From Asterias rubens (Eukaryota > Echinodermata > Asteroidea > Forcipulatida > Asteriidae), in the NCBI RefSeq assembly GCF_902459465.1, contig NC_047081.1, positions 2,666,001 to 2,730,000 on the forward strand: a stretch of 64,000 nt of DNA. Direction: 5' to 3'. A program made the translations under genes and the position numbers. How positions within the stretch are numbered: the first letter of the stretch is position 1; each line of letters starts with the position of its first letter. Positions 1-13,133 of this stretch are shown here, piece after piece. The notes below the pieces were generated by a model. The model was given only the letters and a program-made list of their open reading frames with translations. It made no database searches and was not told the DNA's origin.

Positions 1-305
1 TACTCTTTACCAAGTAAGCTTTTATGCCAATAATTATTTTGAGTAATTACCAATAGTGTCCACTGCCTTTAAAAGATATACACATACAGAGGAGTCAATG
101 GAATTCGTTTTAAAGACAAATAACGGGCTCTTAGGCCTGGTCTTTTGTTATTTACGTGAGAAATTAACTATGTCTAAAAACTACGTTACTTTAAGTTCAG
201 AGGGTCCCTCACAATGTTTTATGCTATCAACAGCTCTCCATTGCTCTATAGTTTTTATGCCAACTATAAATTTGAGTAATTACCAATAGTTTCCATTGCC
301 TTTAA
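1..305. mobile_element. Two partial family-1 TTAA MITEs
   Basis: 1-72 is the right end of a copy (GAGTAATTACCAATAGTGTC ... CTGCCTTTAA), cut by the window edge. About 130-305 is a second, degraded copy in the same orientation. Confidence 0.7.
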
Positions 306-1018
306 CATAACTCAAATGACAATAGCGACGTCTGTAATATTGTCTTCTTTCAAGTCCCTTGTGTTATAGTTTATATAAGCATTCCAAAGCCACGTGTTCA
401 GGGTGAGAAAGACCGCGCTGTTGGCATGCTCTGCGAGAGGGCGTACGCCGTTCATTCAGTCAATGAAAATAATGTGATTCACTTTGGGGCGGAGCTTCGT
501 TAGGCATTGTGGAGGGAGACTCTGTTCTCTGGACCGATTTGCCTGGACGGTCCAGGGAGGTTGAACCAATAAAACTGGCGGGCCTTGGTGATTAGAAGTT
601 TGCTTCAGACATTCCCAAAAGAATGCCTGTCGTCCTCTCGGCTGTTATAAAGGAACTTTAGATAAAGGATGGGACACTCGGCCAGTTCGTATGAAATTTT
701 ATGAAGTGAAAAATGATCTTGACCGCATGGAATAAGCTCTTGTTTTTGTTAATTTTTCCTAAGCTAGCTGCTGAAACAGATGCAGAACAGGAGTCTATAG
801 GCCAGTAGATATGATGGAAGGTTATGTAGATTTCCGATGGATCAAGTTCTTCTGACAGTCAAACAAACTGAGAACTCATCGAATCATACTTGCATTGTAC
901 TTCCATTATGTGCATGACGTATTGTTGTGATTTACCTATAGTGTTGGTTTGGTTGCACAAATGTTTCCATTGGTGCCAGTGTTAGTAACTACAGTATACA
1001 AATATTCAGAGGCTCAGA

Positions 1019-1121
1019 GTGGAACTGGAGGAATATTATCGCTCGGTAAAATTTGGACTGTTCGCCTCGTGAAATGGAACAGTCCAAATTTGACCGAGCG
1101 ATAATATTCCTTCCATTCCAC
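1019..1121. repeat. Palindromic repeat
   Basis: GGAATATTATCGCTCGGTAA pairs with TTGACCGAGCGATAATATTCC-type sequence; related copy at 27172-27268. Confidence 0.75.
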
Positions 1122-1922
1122 GAATTAAAGCCATTAAATATTTGTTTTATTAACTGACATATATATCCTTGTCATTTTATGTATTTTAAAAGTAAAACAT
1201 GAAAAATCACACAAATTACTGACAACCAAAAATCATATAGCGCCGCGTATAGCGCGGCAACAATGCACAAATCGGATCACAACCTTTCGCAGAGGTGCTC
1301 ATTAATTTGTTATAGCAGCGGCGCGGCAGCTCAAAAACATTGGGAACAAGGATGATCCTAACTGTTGAATGGGAAATGCTATTCCCCTTGGGCAAATAGG
1401 TCTTTTTGATCGCCGGTGCGGATGGGAGTAATAGTGAATGTCACGTGAAGTAAGTTCCACCAATCAAATGACAAGGATCTGTATGTCAGTTGTATAATCT
1501 GCACTATTTGTTTGACCTGGTTTTCAGCATCAGTGAAGATTGCGATTTTGAATAGGGGGTTATATTATGTCCAGTTACTATAGGCAGGTTAAGGATGTGT
1601 TTTGAGTATTTTGACTGTGTCTTCTTATTAAAAGCCGACAAGGCGTCAACGTCCTGAACATGTAGAATGCCCCCGATCATTGGTAGCGCTAGTTTATAAA
1701 AGTATTATTCGCTAGGTGACCGAAAATACTCTGGCAGAAGAGACGTTTGTATTGATATTGCACAGAATCTTGCGTATACTATATGGAACAAATGTAGGTC
1801 ACTGCGCTCAACATTTAGCAGGTATCTTCAATAAATCCAAATTCAAGACGTACATTGCATTTCTGCACAGTTTATCTTATGTCATGTTGCTTTTGATCTC
1901 CACAGTAACAAAACGCATCGTT

Positions 1923-2395
1923 GTTTCAGCATGGTGGCTACGGCTAACAGCATGGTGGCTACAGCTGCGGCTAACAGCATGGTGACTAAAGCTACGGCTA
2001 ACAGCATGGTAGCTACAGCTACGGCTAACAAACAGCATGGTGGCTACGGCCAACAGCATGGTGGTTAAAGCTACGGCTAACAACATGGTGGCTTCAGGGC
2101 TATGACTAACAGCATGCCAACACTAGCGGCTAACACTAGCTACGGCTAACAACATGGTGGCTACAGCTACGGCTAACAAACAGCATGGTGGCTACGGCTA
2201 ACATCATGGTGGCTTCAGGGCTATGACTAACAGCATGCCAACACTAGCGGCTAACACAGCATGATGGCTGAGCAATACAGGAACAGCATGGTGGCTTCTG
2301 CACAGCTTTAAGACTAGCAGCATGCCAACGGCTAACACCATGGTGGCTACAGCTACGGCTAACAAACAGCATGGCTACAGCACCATATGCCTTTG
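1923..2395. repeat. Degenerate minisatellite
   Basis: Imperfect units of about 20 bp around GGCTAACAGCATGGTGGCTA. Several frames are open only because of the repetition. Confidence 0.85.
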
Positions 2396-2986
2396 GCTTC
2401 AGCAATGAAGAAGGACACGTTTTGAACAACTTGACAAGTTTGTGTGCGTGTGTGTCTTCATGCTCCATTCTTCCAATTGCTGAGACGCCCTTATAACGTC
2501 ATGTGTGTCGATGTACACTACCAACGCTTTCAACCTTCTCGAATCTCCATAGTAAGCCGTTACAATACAATTTTAAAAGCAGATACGAAACACTTTAAGG
2601 ATGTTCTTCCTAACCCAACACATAGTCCCAACGCATACTCCGAACTAATAATGCCAAACGATTATTTGGCTAACTTATTCATTGGCCTGATTTTAACCAT
2701 GCCGGTGAACATTTTGTTGGTGGTTTATTTAGCATGATGCAATGAGAGTAAAACAGTACTTCATCAATCGTTTTGTTCATGTTGTTTATTTATTTATTTA
2801 AAAGCAAACACCGTTCAGTGAGGTTTGTGAGTTGGTCTCTCCGCCTGAGATGTTGTGTCTGATTGCTGCGCCCTGTGAAATCTGCTTATTTTACTGACGG
2901 CATGCACCGTCTGCATGTTATGCACCTTACACGTACTTTGATGCGGTAAATATCGGTTTGGCGTTTTGGGCTATAGAAAGAGATTG

Positions 2987-3369
2987 TTAAAGACAGTGGA
3001 CACTATTGGTCAAAGACTAGTCTTCACAGTTGGTGTATCTCAACATATGCATAAAAATAACAAATCTGTGAAAATTTGAGCTCAATCGCTCGTCGAATGT
3101 GCGAGATAATAATGAAAGCAAAATAACACCCTTGTCACACCAAGTTGTGTGCTTTCTGATGCTTGATTTCGAGACCTCAATTTCTAAACTTGAGGTCTCG
3201 AAACCAAATTCGTGGAAAATAACTTCTTTTTCGAAAAGTACGTCACTTCAGGGGGAGCTGTTGCTCGCAATGTTTTATACCATCAACCTCTCCCCATTAC
3301 TCGTCACCGTGAAAGGTTTTATGCCAATAATTATTTTGAGTAATTACCAATAGTGTCCACTGCCTTTAA
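2987..3369 (-). mobile_element. Family-1 TTAA MITE
   Basis: TTAAAGACAGTGGACACTAT at one end and CTGCCTTTAA at the other: inverted termini with TTAA flanks. Central hairpin near 3165-3215. About 380 bp, no coding capacity. Confidence 0.85.
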
Positions 3370-4337
3370 GAAGAATTTTTTATATTTTTTATTTATTTGA
3401 GTTTTTGGGGCTTTACACTGTACAAATGTTGCGCATAACTACATGTGGGCCAAGCTGCAGCTATTAAGTTCCTCACATGCCCAGCTCTAACCACAACGCG
3501 CCGATGTACTTTAAATACAAAATACATACAAAATAACCTTGGTTACGGGCCTGACGGCGGCCTGACCTCGTGACGGCGGCCTTTAGCGAGTTATCTATTG
3601 ACTTGGTTGAGCACATCGCATCTATCCTTCTATAGTATTTGTTCAAATACGCTCTCTTGGGTTGATAGCCGTTACAGGAATCAGAGCGCCCTCTGTTTTG
3701 TATCATTCTTATTGATGGTTTACTAAGTAGCCAGTGGCTAAATTGCGTCATATGTGTACACTATTTAAAAGCAATAAACATTGGGCAATGAACAATACAA
3801 GAACATGGTTAACCGACCGCTAAACACACATGAAAACTCAAAATACAGGAGGAGAACCCTTCATAAAGGCAACCATTTTTAATTACCGAACCCATTCAAG
3901 CAATGAGCAAAACAAAAGCAATGATTAATAACCCAAACTCGATTAACCGCAACAACAGGCAGTAACAAATATTAACATGCCCATATTTATGTCATTTTTT
4001 ATAAAATATATTGCGTCCAAAAGGCCACCAAATTGAAAAAGAAAACCTGATATAAATCCACAAAGACACGAGCAATATTAACGAAACGAAATAAAATGCG
4101 TGTGCATCTAGCGAGGGCGCCCTCTCTATCGATGACAATGTTTTTTTATGATTATTCGCCTTGGAACCGGCACCCGTATAGGTTAATCCAAACTACAAAC
4201 AATCCGCAGTTTCCCCAGCAACTATAGTCCCACAGGAGACAAAGTTCGACCCCATTATTTTCTCGATCAAGAAGAATGATGCGATGCTAGTATACACTTA
4301 CTGTATATGGTTTTGGCAGAGGTTCTCTAGTCTGTCA

Positions 4338-4718
4338 TTAAAGGCAGTGGACACTACTGGTAATTACTCAAAATACTTATTAGCATAAAACCTTGTGACA
4401 AGTAATGAGGAGAGGTTGACAGTATAAAACATTGTGAGAAACGCCTCCCTCTGAAGTGACGTAGTTTTCAAAAAAGAGGTAATTTTCCACGAATTAAATT
4501 TCGAGACCTCAAGTTTAGAATTTTGAGGTCTCGAAATCAAGCATCTGAAAGCACACAACTTCGTGTGACCAGTGTGGTTTTTCTTTCATTATCTCGCAAC
4601 TTCAACGACCAATTGAGCTCAAATTTTCACATGTTTGTTGTTTTATGCATTATGTTGAGATACAGCAAGTGAGAAGACTTGTCTTTGACAATTACCAATA
4701 GTGTCCAGTGTCTTTCAG
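4338..4718 (+). mobile_element. Family-1 TTAA MITE
   Basis: Starts TTAAAGGCAGTGGACACTAC; central inverted repeat near 4497-4541; right end degraded (CAGTGTCTTTCA). Confidence 0.8.
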
Positions 4719-5654
4719 CACGTCAAAAACACATTATTTCCGGTACAATTGAGAGTTGTACTATCTGATAACACCAAAAGCAGAGAAGTTTGAAGTCCTG
4801 CAAGTAAATTTTCTCAATGAGGAGACACCTCCGATGGTTATGTTCATCACGAATGAACCACTTCTCGATTCCTTTTACCAGAACACCAGGTCACGATGTC
4901 AAATCCAATCCATTCCCATTTACGTTCAAGGTGTGGCAAATAAACAACAATTTGGTGATTGATTTGCAATCATTCTGTATTTCATAATCATCGTCAACAC
5001 TGAGTTGTATTTCCACGCTCCATACATTTTTACACGCTGAACTGCCCAGCATCCGATGAGCAGACCCCCCCCTGCTCGCCCCCCCCCCCCCAATGTTGCT
5101 TGCCTTTAATTACGTTTAAAACCGTGAGTTCAGAATCTGTACAAACTTCGAAATTTAATTACAAAACGTCGTCACTGATTTGACAGATAATGAGATGTTT
5201 ACGCATGCGCCGTGTGTATGATAACCAATATTGTTCCACTGACGATTCTGGCGCCTCATCCTGACATGCAGAATAAATATTAGATTGTTCAGGTATATGC
5301 AGTGTGTGTACATAATATACTAAGTCCATGTATGCGGGGTTGTCCGTCGTGGTCTTGGACGACCGCCGATGAACGATACTGCATATCATTATGTACATGT
5401 ATAGAACTACATAATATGGACTACGACGTGTGTGGCAACAACATTCATCGTCCTACAGCAAGCTTTTGCTCTTCCTGAATTATGTTCATCTGTTCTTAAA
5501 GTAAAACGTTAATGTAGGTAAGAAGCACACATTTATATCACTCGAAACACACACTCTTTAAAATGCGTACACATCTAGTAAAAAAATAGATTAAATAGCT
5601 GTTTTGTATTAGATTTGATATAGGATTTATATCTGAATGAGCGTTAAGATTTAT

Positions 5655-6006
5655 TTAAAGGAACACGTTGCCTTGGATCGGTCGAGCTGGATAGATAATT
5701 TTAAAGTAGAAAATCCAGAATATCCTCACACAGTATCGCTGGAAATTGCATGGTTTTCCTTTTATGTCACGAACTAATACAAAACGGTCGGCCATTTTAT
5801 GGAGTCAAAATTTCACTTCCCCAAAGGGCCAACCATGTTTCATCACGACGTAAAAGGAAAACCTCGAATTTCGAGGCATGTTTGTGTGGATCATTTTATT
5901 CTACTTAATAAAATTATCTAGCCAACCATTCGCATTTCATAACAATTGGCTTCAAACGCTGTTCAAAGACAAACTCGTCCGATCTAAGGTAACGTGTTCC
6001 TTCAAA
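5655..6006 (+). mobile_element. Family-3 TTAA MITE
   Basis: TTAAAGGAACACGTTGCCTT with inverted end AACGTGTTCCTTCAA. Core TCGGCCATTTTATGGAGTC. Confidence 0.82.
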
Positions 6007-6454
6007 GATTGCACACATGCTTTGCAACACCTTTCGTTAGTATCCTATTTAATTATACCTCAACACAGAAACAGTGTTTGTGCATTTTTTTTAAATGTTT
6101 GAATCAAAGCGGCGCATATATTATAGTCATGTTAAAAAGTAAGATGTAACTATAGTATTCGATCCTCTAACTGTTAAAGTACTTTCCTTCCCACAATCTC
6201 TTCTCTTTTACAAAAAAAAAAAAACAACAACAACTACAGGTTGTCATTTAAACAAGATTCATTTCATGTTTGAAGTGATTATTCATATTTCATAAAGTCA
6301 ACCCCGTAGCACATTTTACTCCCGGCGCTAATGAGACCACTTTTACAAACGCTTGAGCTATAATCCACTTATTAAAATTAAGAGTCATTCATAGGTTTTG
6401 AATATAATTGTTAAAAACATTGCTGAATGCTGACACTGAGAAGGTAATATTATA

Positions 6455-7175
6455 AACTATGTGGGTGGACGAGGGGTGTGCATGGTCACAAAGAGTCATG
6501 GTGGTGAACTGAAGGGGTATGTGGGTGGACGCAGGGTGTGCCTGGGCACAAAGTGTCATGGTGGTGGAGAGGTCTGTGGGTGGACGCAGGGTGTGCCTGG
6601 GCACAAAGTGTCATGGTGGTGGAGAGGTATGTGGGTGGACGCACAGGGTGTGCCTGGACACAAAGAGTCATGGTGGTGAACTGAAGAGGTGTATGGGTGG
6701 TTGAAGGGCGTGCCTGGGCACAAAGTGTCATGGTGGTGGAGAGGTCTGTGGGTGGACGCACAGGGTGTGCCTGGACACAAAGAGTCATGGTGGTGAACTG
6801 AAGGGGTATGTGGGTGGACGCAGGGTGTGCCTGGGCACAAAGAGTCATAGTTGTGGAGAGGTCTGTGGGTGGACGCAGGGTGTGCCTGGGCACAAAGTGT
6901 CATGGTGGTGGAGAGGTCTGTGGGTGGACGCACAGGGTGTGCCTGGACACAAAGAGTCATGGTGGTGAACTGAAGGGGTATGTGGGTGGACGCAGGGTGT
7001 GCCTGGGCACAAAGTGTTATGGTGGTGAACTGAAGAGGTGTATGGGTGGTTGAAGGGTGTGCCTGGGCACAACGAGTCATGGTGGTGAACTGAAGGGGTA
7101 TGTGGGTGGACGAAGGGTGTGCATGTGCACAAAGGGTCATGGCGGTGGAGAGGTCTGTGGGTGGACGGATGATGT
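6455..7175. repeat. Minisatellite, about 13 units in two forms
   Basis: Units of about 55-60 bp containing GTGGGTGGACGCAGGGTGTG and CACAAAG(A/T)GTCATGGTGGT. They end in either GAACTGAAGGGG or GGAGAGG. Long open frames on both strands are artefacts of the repeat. Confidence 0.92.
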
Positions 7176-7274
7176 TTACAGATCTGCAAACATGATTACG
7201 CTTTAAAACAGATGATTGCGCTTTAAAACAGACAATTACGAATGAGAACAATTAATAGACTCGGTCTTAAACGG

Positions 7275-7604
7275 CAGAAACCTTACACCTGGTCGTTTAT
7301 AGGCTTGGTAAATATTGAGTAATGGGGAGCTGTTGATAGTAAAAAACATTGTGAGGAAACGGCTCCCTGTGAAAAAAACGTAGTTTTCGAGAAAGAAGTA
7401 AATTTCCACGAACTTGATTTCGAGACATCAGAATTAGATATTGAGGTGTCGAAATCAACCATCTGAAAGTACACAACTTCGTGTGACAAGAGTGTTTTTT
7501 CTTTCTCACAACTTCATCGACCAATATTGAGCTCAAATTTTCACAGGTTTATTGCTGAGACAGCAAGTGAGAAGACTGGTCTTTGACAATTACCAATAGT
7601 GTCC
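7275..7604 (+). mobile_element. Family-1 MITE, left-truncated
   Basis: Lacks the first terminus. Internal hairpin near 7418-7457 and the right end TTACCAATAGTGTCC are present. Confidence 0.7.
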
Positions 7605-8016
7605 TTATCACACTACGGGCAAGCAACATTACTTCACAAAAAAGAGGACATGACAACATTTCAATAATTTTGTCTAGTATTTTCAACTTTGAATGGCAAA
7701 ACTGAGATTAAAAAAAAAAAAAAATCAGCTGATCCGATGCAATAAGTTGCATGGCTGTCACTGTCAGTGTTGTTGCACTAGTTTACAAAAACTCCACCAC
7801 GCAATCATGTAGACATGGGATCGGGAGAGCAGATATGCCTACACAACATAATGTATTAATGAAGCTATAGCAATTCACTTCACTCAGTGCTTGGGGCTGG
7901 AATCCAAACTGGGACGAAATATAAATCACCACTACATGTCAATCCCATACTTCGTCTATTTCATACTTTTAGATTTGTTGATCAATAACTTAGTTTTACT
8001 TTCCTACCAGTGTTGC

Positions 8017-8401
8017 TTAAAGACATTGGACACTATTGGTAATTGTCAAAGACTAATCTTCACAGTTGGTGTATTTCAACACATGCATAAAATAACAAAC
8101 CTGTGATAATTTGAGCTCAATCGGTCGTCGAAGTTGCGAGATATAAATGAAAGAAAAAATATCCTTGTCGCACAATGGTCACACGAAGTTGTGTGCTTTC
8201 AGATGCTTTATTTTGAGACCTCATATTCTAAATCTGAGGTCTCGAAATCAAATTCGTGGAACTTCTTCTTTCTCGAAAACTACGTTACTTTAGCTTCTCA
8301 CAATTTTTACACTATCAATAGCTCCATATTACTCGTAATCAAGAAAGGTTGTATGCTAATAATTATTTTGAGTAAATAACATTAGTGTCCACTGCCTTTA
8401 T
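8017..8401 (-). mobile_element. Family-1 TTAA MITE
   Basis: TTAAAGACATTGGACACTAT to GTGTCCACTGCCTTTA; hairpin near 8210-8255. Confidence 0.82.
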
Positions 8402-8554
8402 ATTCAGCAAACAAACTAATTTTTTTTATATTAACGTACTCTTTGTTTTATAAAAGTGAACGTCAAAGACAAATTCCAATAGACCAGTTCCTTTTTCATT
8501 ACATCCAACAAGACACAGTTTAGACAACAATAATGTTTGTAAAAAAGGAAAATA

Positions 8555-8690
8555 GTTAGCGTCCGGGTAAAAAAACCAAGGGGGGAATGAGGAAGGGCTA
8601 TTATTTATTTTTTATTTTCAAGACGGCCGCCATTCTTTTTCAAAATGAACCACCGTTCTTTTATACAGTGTAAACACACAATACATAAAT
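8555..8690. repeat. Interspersed repeat shared with 40505-40640
   Basis: TTAGCGTCCGGGT and CCGCCATTCTTTTT motifs, spaced alike, recur in Dickkopf intron 1. Confidence 0.5.
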
Positions 8691-9229
8691 GAAAAACAAA
8701 TGTAGGACAAGACATTGACAAATGTGCCGAGATCGTTAAAATAATTAACGTTGAAACAAAACAAAAACATTACAAGAACAAAGAGATCACAAGGAGGCGG
8801 CCTCTAAATGAAGCGGGCGGGAGCTTTTACTTTGCCTGCTAATGAAACTGGGTTCTTCTATTAAAATTAAATCCTCCTTCGCACATCATGATGACGGTAT
8901 GAGACCAAGGGGAATGCTTGATTTCGTTCTTGTCGGCCGTTAAAATATCAATCAGCTTGCTCAACCTCATCACAAATATCAGCACAACTTATAATACTTC
9001 AAGGATATGCAGTGCGTCACTGATGATTCCCATTGCATGTACATAACCAGTTTAAATCCCTCAACTGACATGGCCAGTCAAATAACAACTGGATTTCATA
9101 CACTTGATATTTAATATGCTGAAGAACTTAACATGGTTATGTAAATCTTGCAGCGAGATCCTGACTGAAGAAAATACATCCGAAAATAACTCTGTTGCTT
9201 GACCATTGTTGATAATTCTTGTATTGCAG

Positions 9230-9873
9230 TTTCCATGGTGAGGATGGGTAGCCGGCCATCATCGACCTACAATGGCAGGAATGGAACTATGGCAAACGAA
9301 TCTGAAACTGCATTAAGAACAGAGAATACTCAGCTTAAAGACAAGCTTAACGCATTGAAGGAATTTGACCCAGTCAGAATTCAACAAGAAAATGAGGAAC
9401 TACGAAGAATCAACAAAGATCTAAACGAACAACTGGAGGAGCTTCGAATATCCACACCAGCATCAAGACCCTCAGACACAGATTCAAATGATTATCAGAG
9501 GAATAACTCAATCAATTCTAGTGCTCCTACAAAAGAAAAAGACAGATCATCAAGAAAACAGATATCCAAAATGGTTGCACATAAGATGAGTGATATTGAT
9601 GCATATGGCCAGGGAATTCCGCTGGAAAAGCACCCTCCAATTAAAATAAAGAACCATCGAAAAAAGAACAAGAAAAAAGAACCCACTGAAGATGTTTGTA
9701 CAGACGCCGTTGTTAAGGAATTAACCAATGATGACGTCATCAATGGCGATACGGCAGGAGGAACACCTTCTGACAAACCAACAGTCGTTCAAGAAGCTCA
9801 AGATGTTTTAGAACAACCAGATCATGTCAACGCTGACAAAAAATCCTGCCAAGAGAGTGATCTGTTGTCTTAA
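9230..9873 (+). CDS. Terminal coding exon, coiled-coil protein, unrecognised
   Basis: The reading frame is open from a good acceptor (pyrimidine-rich tract ending TTGCAG at 9229) to TAA at 9871-9873. The first in-frame ATG is at 9235, so this is either the last exon of a longer gene, entered in phase 1, or a gene whose coding starts just inside the exon (about 212 residues). From the N-terminus it has a Ser/Arg/Asn-rich stretch; about 45 residues of charged heptads (motifs ENTQLKDKLNALKEF and EELRRINKDLNEQLEELR), a clear coiled coil; a Ser/Thr/Asp-rich linker; a very basic patch (KIKNHRKKNKKKE); and an acidic, disordered C-terminus. No catalytic motif, signal peptide or membrane segment is visible. 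AATAAA at 9906-9911 is a fitting poly(A) signal. I found no convincing upstream exon inside the window. Function is unknown; the layout suggests a scaffold or cytoskeletal protein, but that is a guess. Confidence 0.6.
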
Positions 9874-9905
9874 TCGAAAACCAAGCTACCAACAAAACAG
9901 TTTGA

Positions 9906-9911
9906 AATAAA
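9906..9911 (+). terminator. Poly(A) signal of the coiled-coil gene
   Basis: A canonical AATAAA lies 33 bases after the stop codon of the coiled-coil exon. This supports the exon being terminal. Confidence 0.5.
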
Positions 9912-10253
9912 CTGACCCGATGTGTATCAACATAAAGGACTTTTGCACGTGACATAAGACATTATTACATGTTCTTTAATGTTAAAATGTTGAAGCAGCT
10001 GCCATTTTTCATCAGAAGTTATAATTTGAGAGGCTGAGAGGAAACCTCATAGATGCACCTTAAACAATGATGATTGATAAGTAATGATGAATGGAGAAGG
10101 TATCACATCACATTATATTATTGTTGTTCAATGAGAATAATATGCCATTGCAATCAAGCATAACGAGCACATTGACCATCCTTCGGTGCACATGCATTTT
10201 ATACCTTTCGCACACATTATTTATGACGAAGTCAAACCAGTACTCTTATCCCA

Positions 10254-10565
10254 ATAAAGGCACTGGACATTATTGGTAATTACTCAAAATAATTGTTAGC
10301 ATAAAACTAACCTGGTTACGAGCAACGGAGAGCTGTTGATAATAGCCCACTCTGAAGCAAATTTTGTTTTGAGAAAGATATTTGAATTAAAGGTATCTGA
10401 GAGCACACAACTTGTAAACAATGGTGTCTTTTCTTCCATTATTCTCTAGAAACTTCGACGACAATTGAGTTCAAATTTTCACATGTTTGTAATTTTATGC
10501 ATTCGTTGAGATACACCAAGTGAGAAAACTGGTTTTTGACATTTTACCAAAGGTGTCCAGTGCCA
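10254..10565 (+). mobile_element. Family-1 MITE lacking the central hairpin
   Basis: Both ends are recognisable (AAAGGCACTGGACATTATTG, GGTGTCCAGTGCC). The core is shortened and the hairpin is gone. Confidence 0.7.
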
Positions 10566-12890
10566 AAACAATTATTTTGAAATTGTCTAGTAGCATATTT
10601 TTTTGAAATTGTCTAGCACAAAATTGACATGTGTTTTAAAGCGCCGCCGACAGTTTTTAAATGAATCACGTTTAAAAAACAAAGTCTTGGGAAAACTACC
10701 AGTTGATAGACAGTGCAAGACTTCCTGCAAATTTGTTTTCCCAAAAAAACATAACTAGAAATTCAGAGTTTGTTTTATAACAAACTCTAGGTGTTCGGTT
10801 TTCCGGGAGTAAAAGCCTGGTGTGAAAAACAAATATTGCATCTTGCTTTGTTCTGAAAATTTGTAATAAATGATCAAAATTGCACAAAATTTTCAAAACA
10901 ACATGATGGCGTCATCATGACGTCATTTTACGAGTTCAAGAAATTAGTGTCCTTGACTAACAATACACCAAGTTTCACCTCAGTCGAACTTTTGGTTTGG
11001 CAGAAAAACAACTTTGAAAAGTGCACCTTTAAAACAGTACCACATGACGCATTATGACGTCACCAAGCTAAGACGCCACAGATAAGTTGCTACTATGAAG
11101 GAGATTATGTATACAAATTTTGAAACAATTATCATAAACTCTGCCACAGCCATATAGTAGAAGTGTATTTTGAGATGAGTTTAATCTGCCGCTAGAGGGC
11201 GCACATACATTTAGTGACGTAATTGGTATTATTTTTTTAAACCCTAGTTGTATTAAGTAATGGTAAAGCATCAAAAGGTGAACATATCAACCCAAAATCC
11301 ATTAAATAACGCCTTTTCAAAGTATGTTACAGGTAATTCCAGTTTAGACAGGTCAAAGGTCACTAGAAGGTCACCAACGTATCCATTTTTGTAAAGTATG
11401 TAAAGCCCTTTAATATGATGTATAGATTGTCAAAATAGCTTGTGTGGTTAATGAAATAATATGAACTTATGAAATATTGACGACTTCAGAAGAGACTATA
11501 CCGTCAGGGAACTGTATGTTGAACACGCCTTGAACGAAGACTATTAATTATACGCGAAGCATCGCGCATGAGCACTGGAGCGTGACTCAACACGTGTTTT
11601 ATGTGTAAAATCTTTATGCACGACCAATGGTGGAATTTTTCAACCTCAATTTTGAACCGGAAGACAAGGTCAAAATGAGGTCATGTCTGTGAGGCGTTTA
11701 CGGAGTTTTTAATTACCTTTCCAATGATGTATCGATTGTTATGATCGAGCAAGGCATGCTGGGAAAAAATGGCGCAGTGAGATCGATTACCCCTGGGAAC
11801 GAGGTTGAAGTAGGATATAAGTATAATTTCAACTGTGCCCCGGATATTAAGCAGTCAATATTACTTTTATATACCAAATAATATAGATTCTTCTAATCTG
11901 ATTGGTTAAACGATTTCATGAACTGGGCCTTGATTTTGAAATGTATAAAAGTGTAATAACTTACCCAAATCATGTCTTCGTGTCGTTCATTTCACATACA
12001 CGGGCAGAATAGGGCAATCCAAACACAACAATCCAACAGTCAACGTCAACAGAAACATCAGGTTGATTCCATGTGGTTGTTAATGGGCTTCAGATAGTCT
12101 TCAAAGATGTTTACGGCGTATTTTATCAGCTGCTTTGTGCCTTTGCTGTCGGTGGCATCTATCTCTGGTACCCCCTTGTTGTCAATGAGGTGAAATCTTG
12201 CTTCAGCCATTTTACATTGCGAGTTTGACATGAACACAAACAATTAAATTTCCCACACAAACAACTACGTTGAAAGGTCGTCTGCGAATAAAGGTCACAG
12301 CTATAGTTCATGTAGTTCGCGCCGTGACACGACGAACGTATACAAACGCATCAAACACTTGCGCGACCTACATGTAGGAATACAGTGTGTTGAGACGGAT
12401 CCATTATTTTCCAGGGCGGGCATAGTCGATATGACGTCATCTTGAAAAGAAAACGCTTGCATAGCTATTTCCATGAATCCCGTTTTAACCAATCAGATTA
12501 GAGGATTCTATACATGAGGTACTTTATATTGGATGAGGTTTCTACACAACTTACACCAGCCACTACTTTAACTCCTTCCAGTAAAAACACCAAACACCTA
12601 ACAGCACCGAATAAAGATTAACAACACTTTAGTTTAGATTTTGGACCGAAGAGCCTTTAATAATTAGTTTATTGAATTACACAGCATGATTAATACATCC
12701 CTACATGGTAGCAATTGCGCAAGCCCCAAAGCAGAACAACCCTGTCTATGACTACATTCAAACCGAAATATTAACACAAGTATAAGGTGTAGCTAAATAT
12801 TCTGCTGTTAAAAGGTAGTAAAAGAAAATAATTTGCATATAAACTGTTCTCCATATTCCTCAGCATTAATGTGATCTACAGTGGTAGACC

Positions 12891-13133
12891 TGGGCCCAAT
12901 TTCATAGAGCTGCTAAGCACAAAAAACTGCAAAGCATGAAATTTCTTCCCGATAAAAACAGGATTACCAGCCAAATTTCCATTTGTTACATAGTGCTTGT
13001 TACTGGTATTCAGCTTTTGTTTGCTTATCCTAAAAAACACATGGAAATTTGGTTGGTAAACCTGTTTTTATCAAGAAAGAAATTTCATGCTTAGCCATTT
13101 TTTGTGCTTAGCAGCTCTATAAAATTGGGCCCA
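12891..13133. mobile_element. GGGCCC-ended palindromic MITE
   Basis: TGGGCCCAATTTCATAGAGC and its complement at the other end; long inverted repeats through the element. Confidence 0.8.

Larger units (their letters stand above)
1..9229. other. Gene-poor region left of the coiled-coil exon
   Basis: Apart from the MITEs, palindrome and two minisatellites listed separately, I see no splice-bounded coding sequence. It may be an intron or 5' flank of the coiled-coil gene. Poly-C tracts occur near 5067-5092. Confidence 0.5.

Noticed and set aside
1923..2395. Repetitive protein gene
   Set aside because: Degenerate units with lengths that are not multiples of three and frequent stops; no splice sites or consistent frame.
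6455..7175. CRISPR-like array
   Set aside because: The units are contiguous minisatellite copies without unique spacers, in a eukaryotic setting.
6461..7251. Open frames up to 231 codons on both strands
   Set aside because: All arise from the minisatellite units; the peptides are repetitive in several frames at once and have no start context or splice support.
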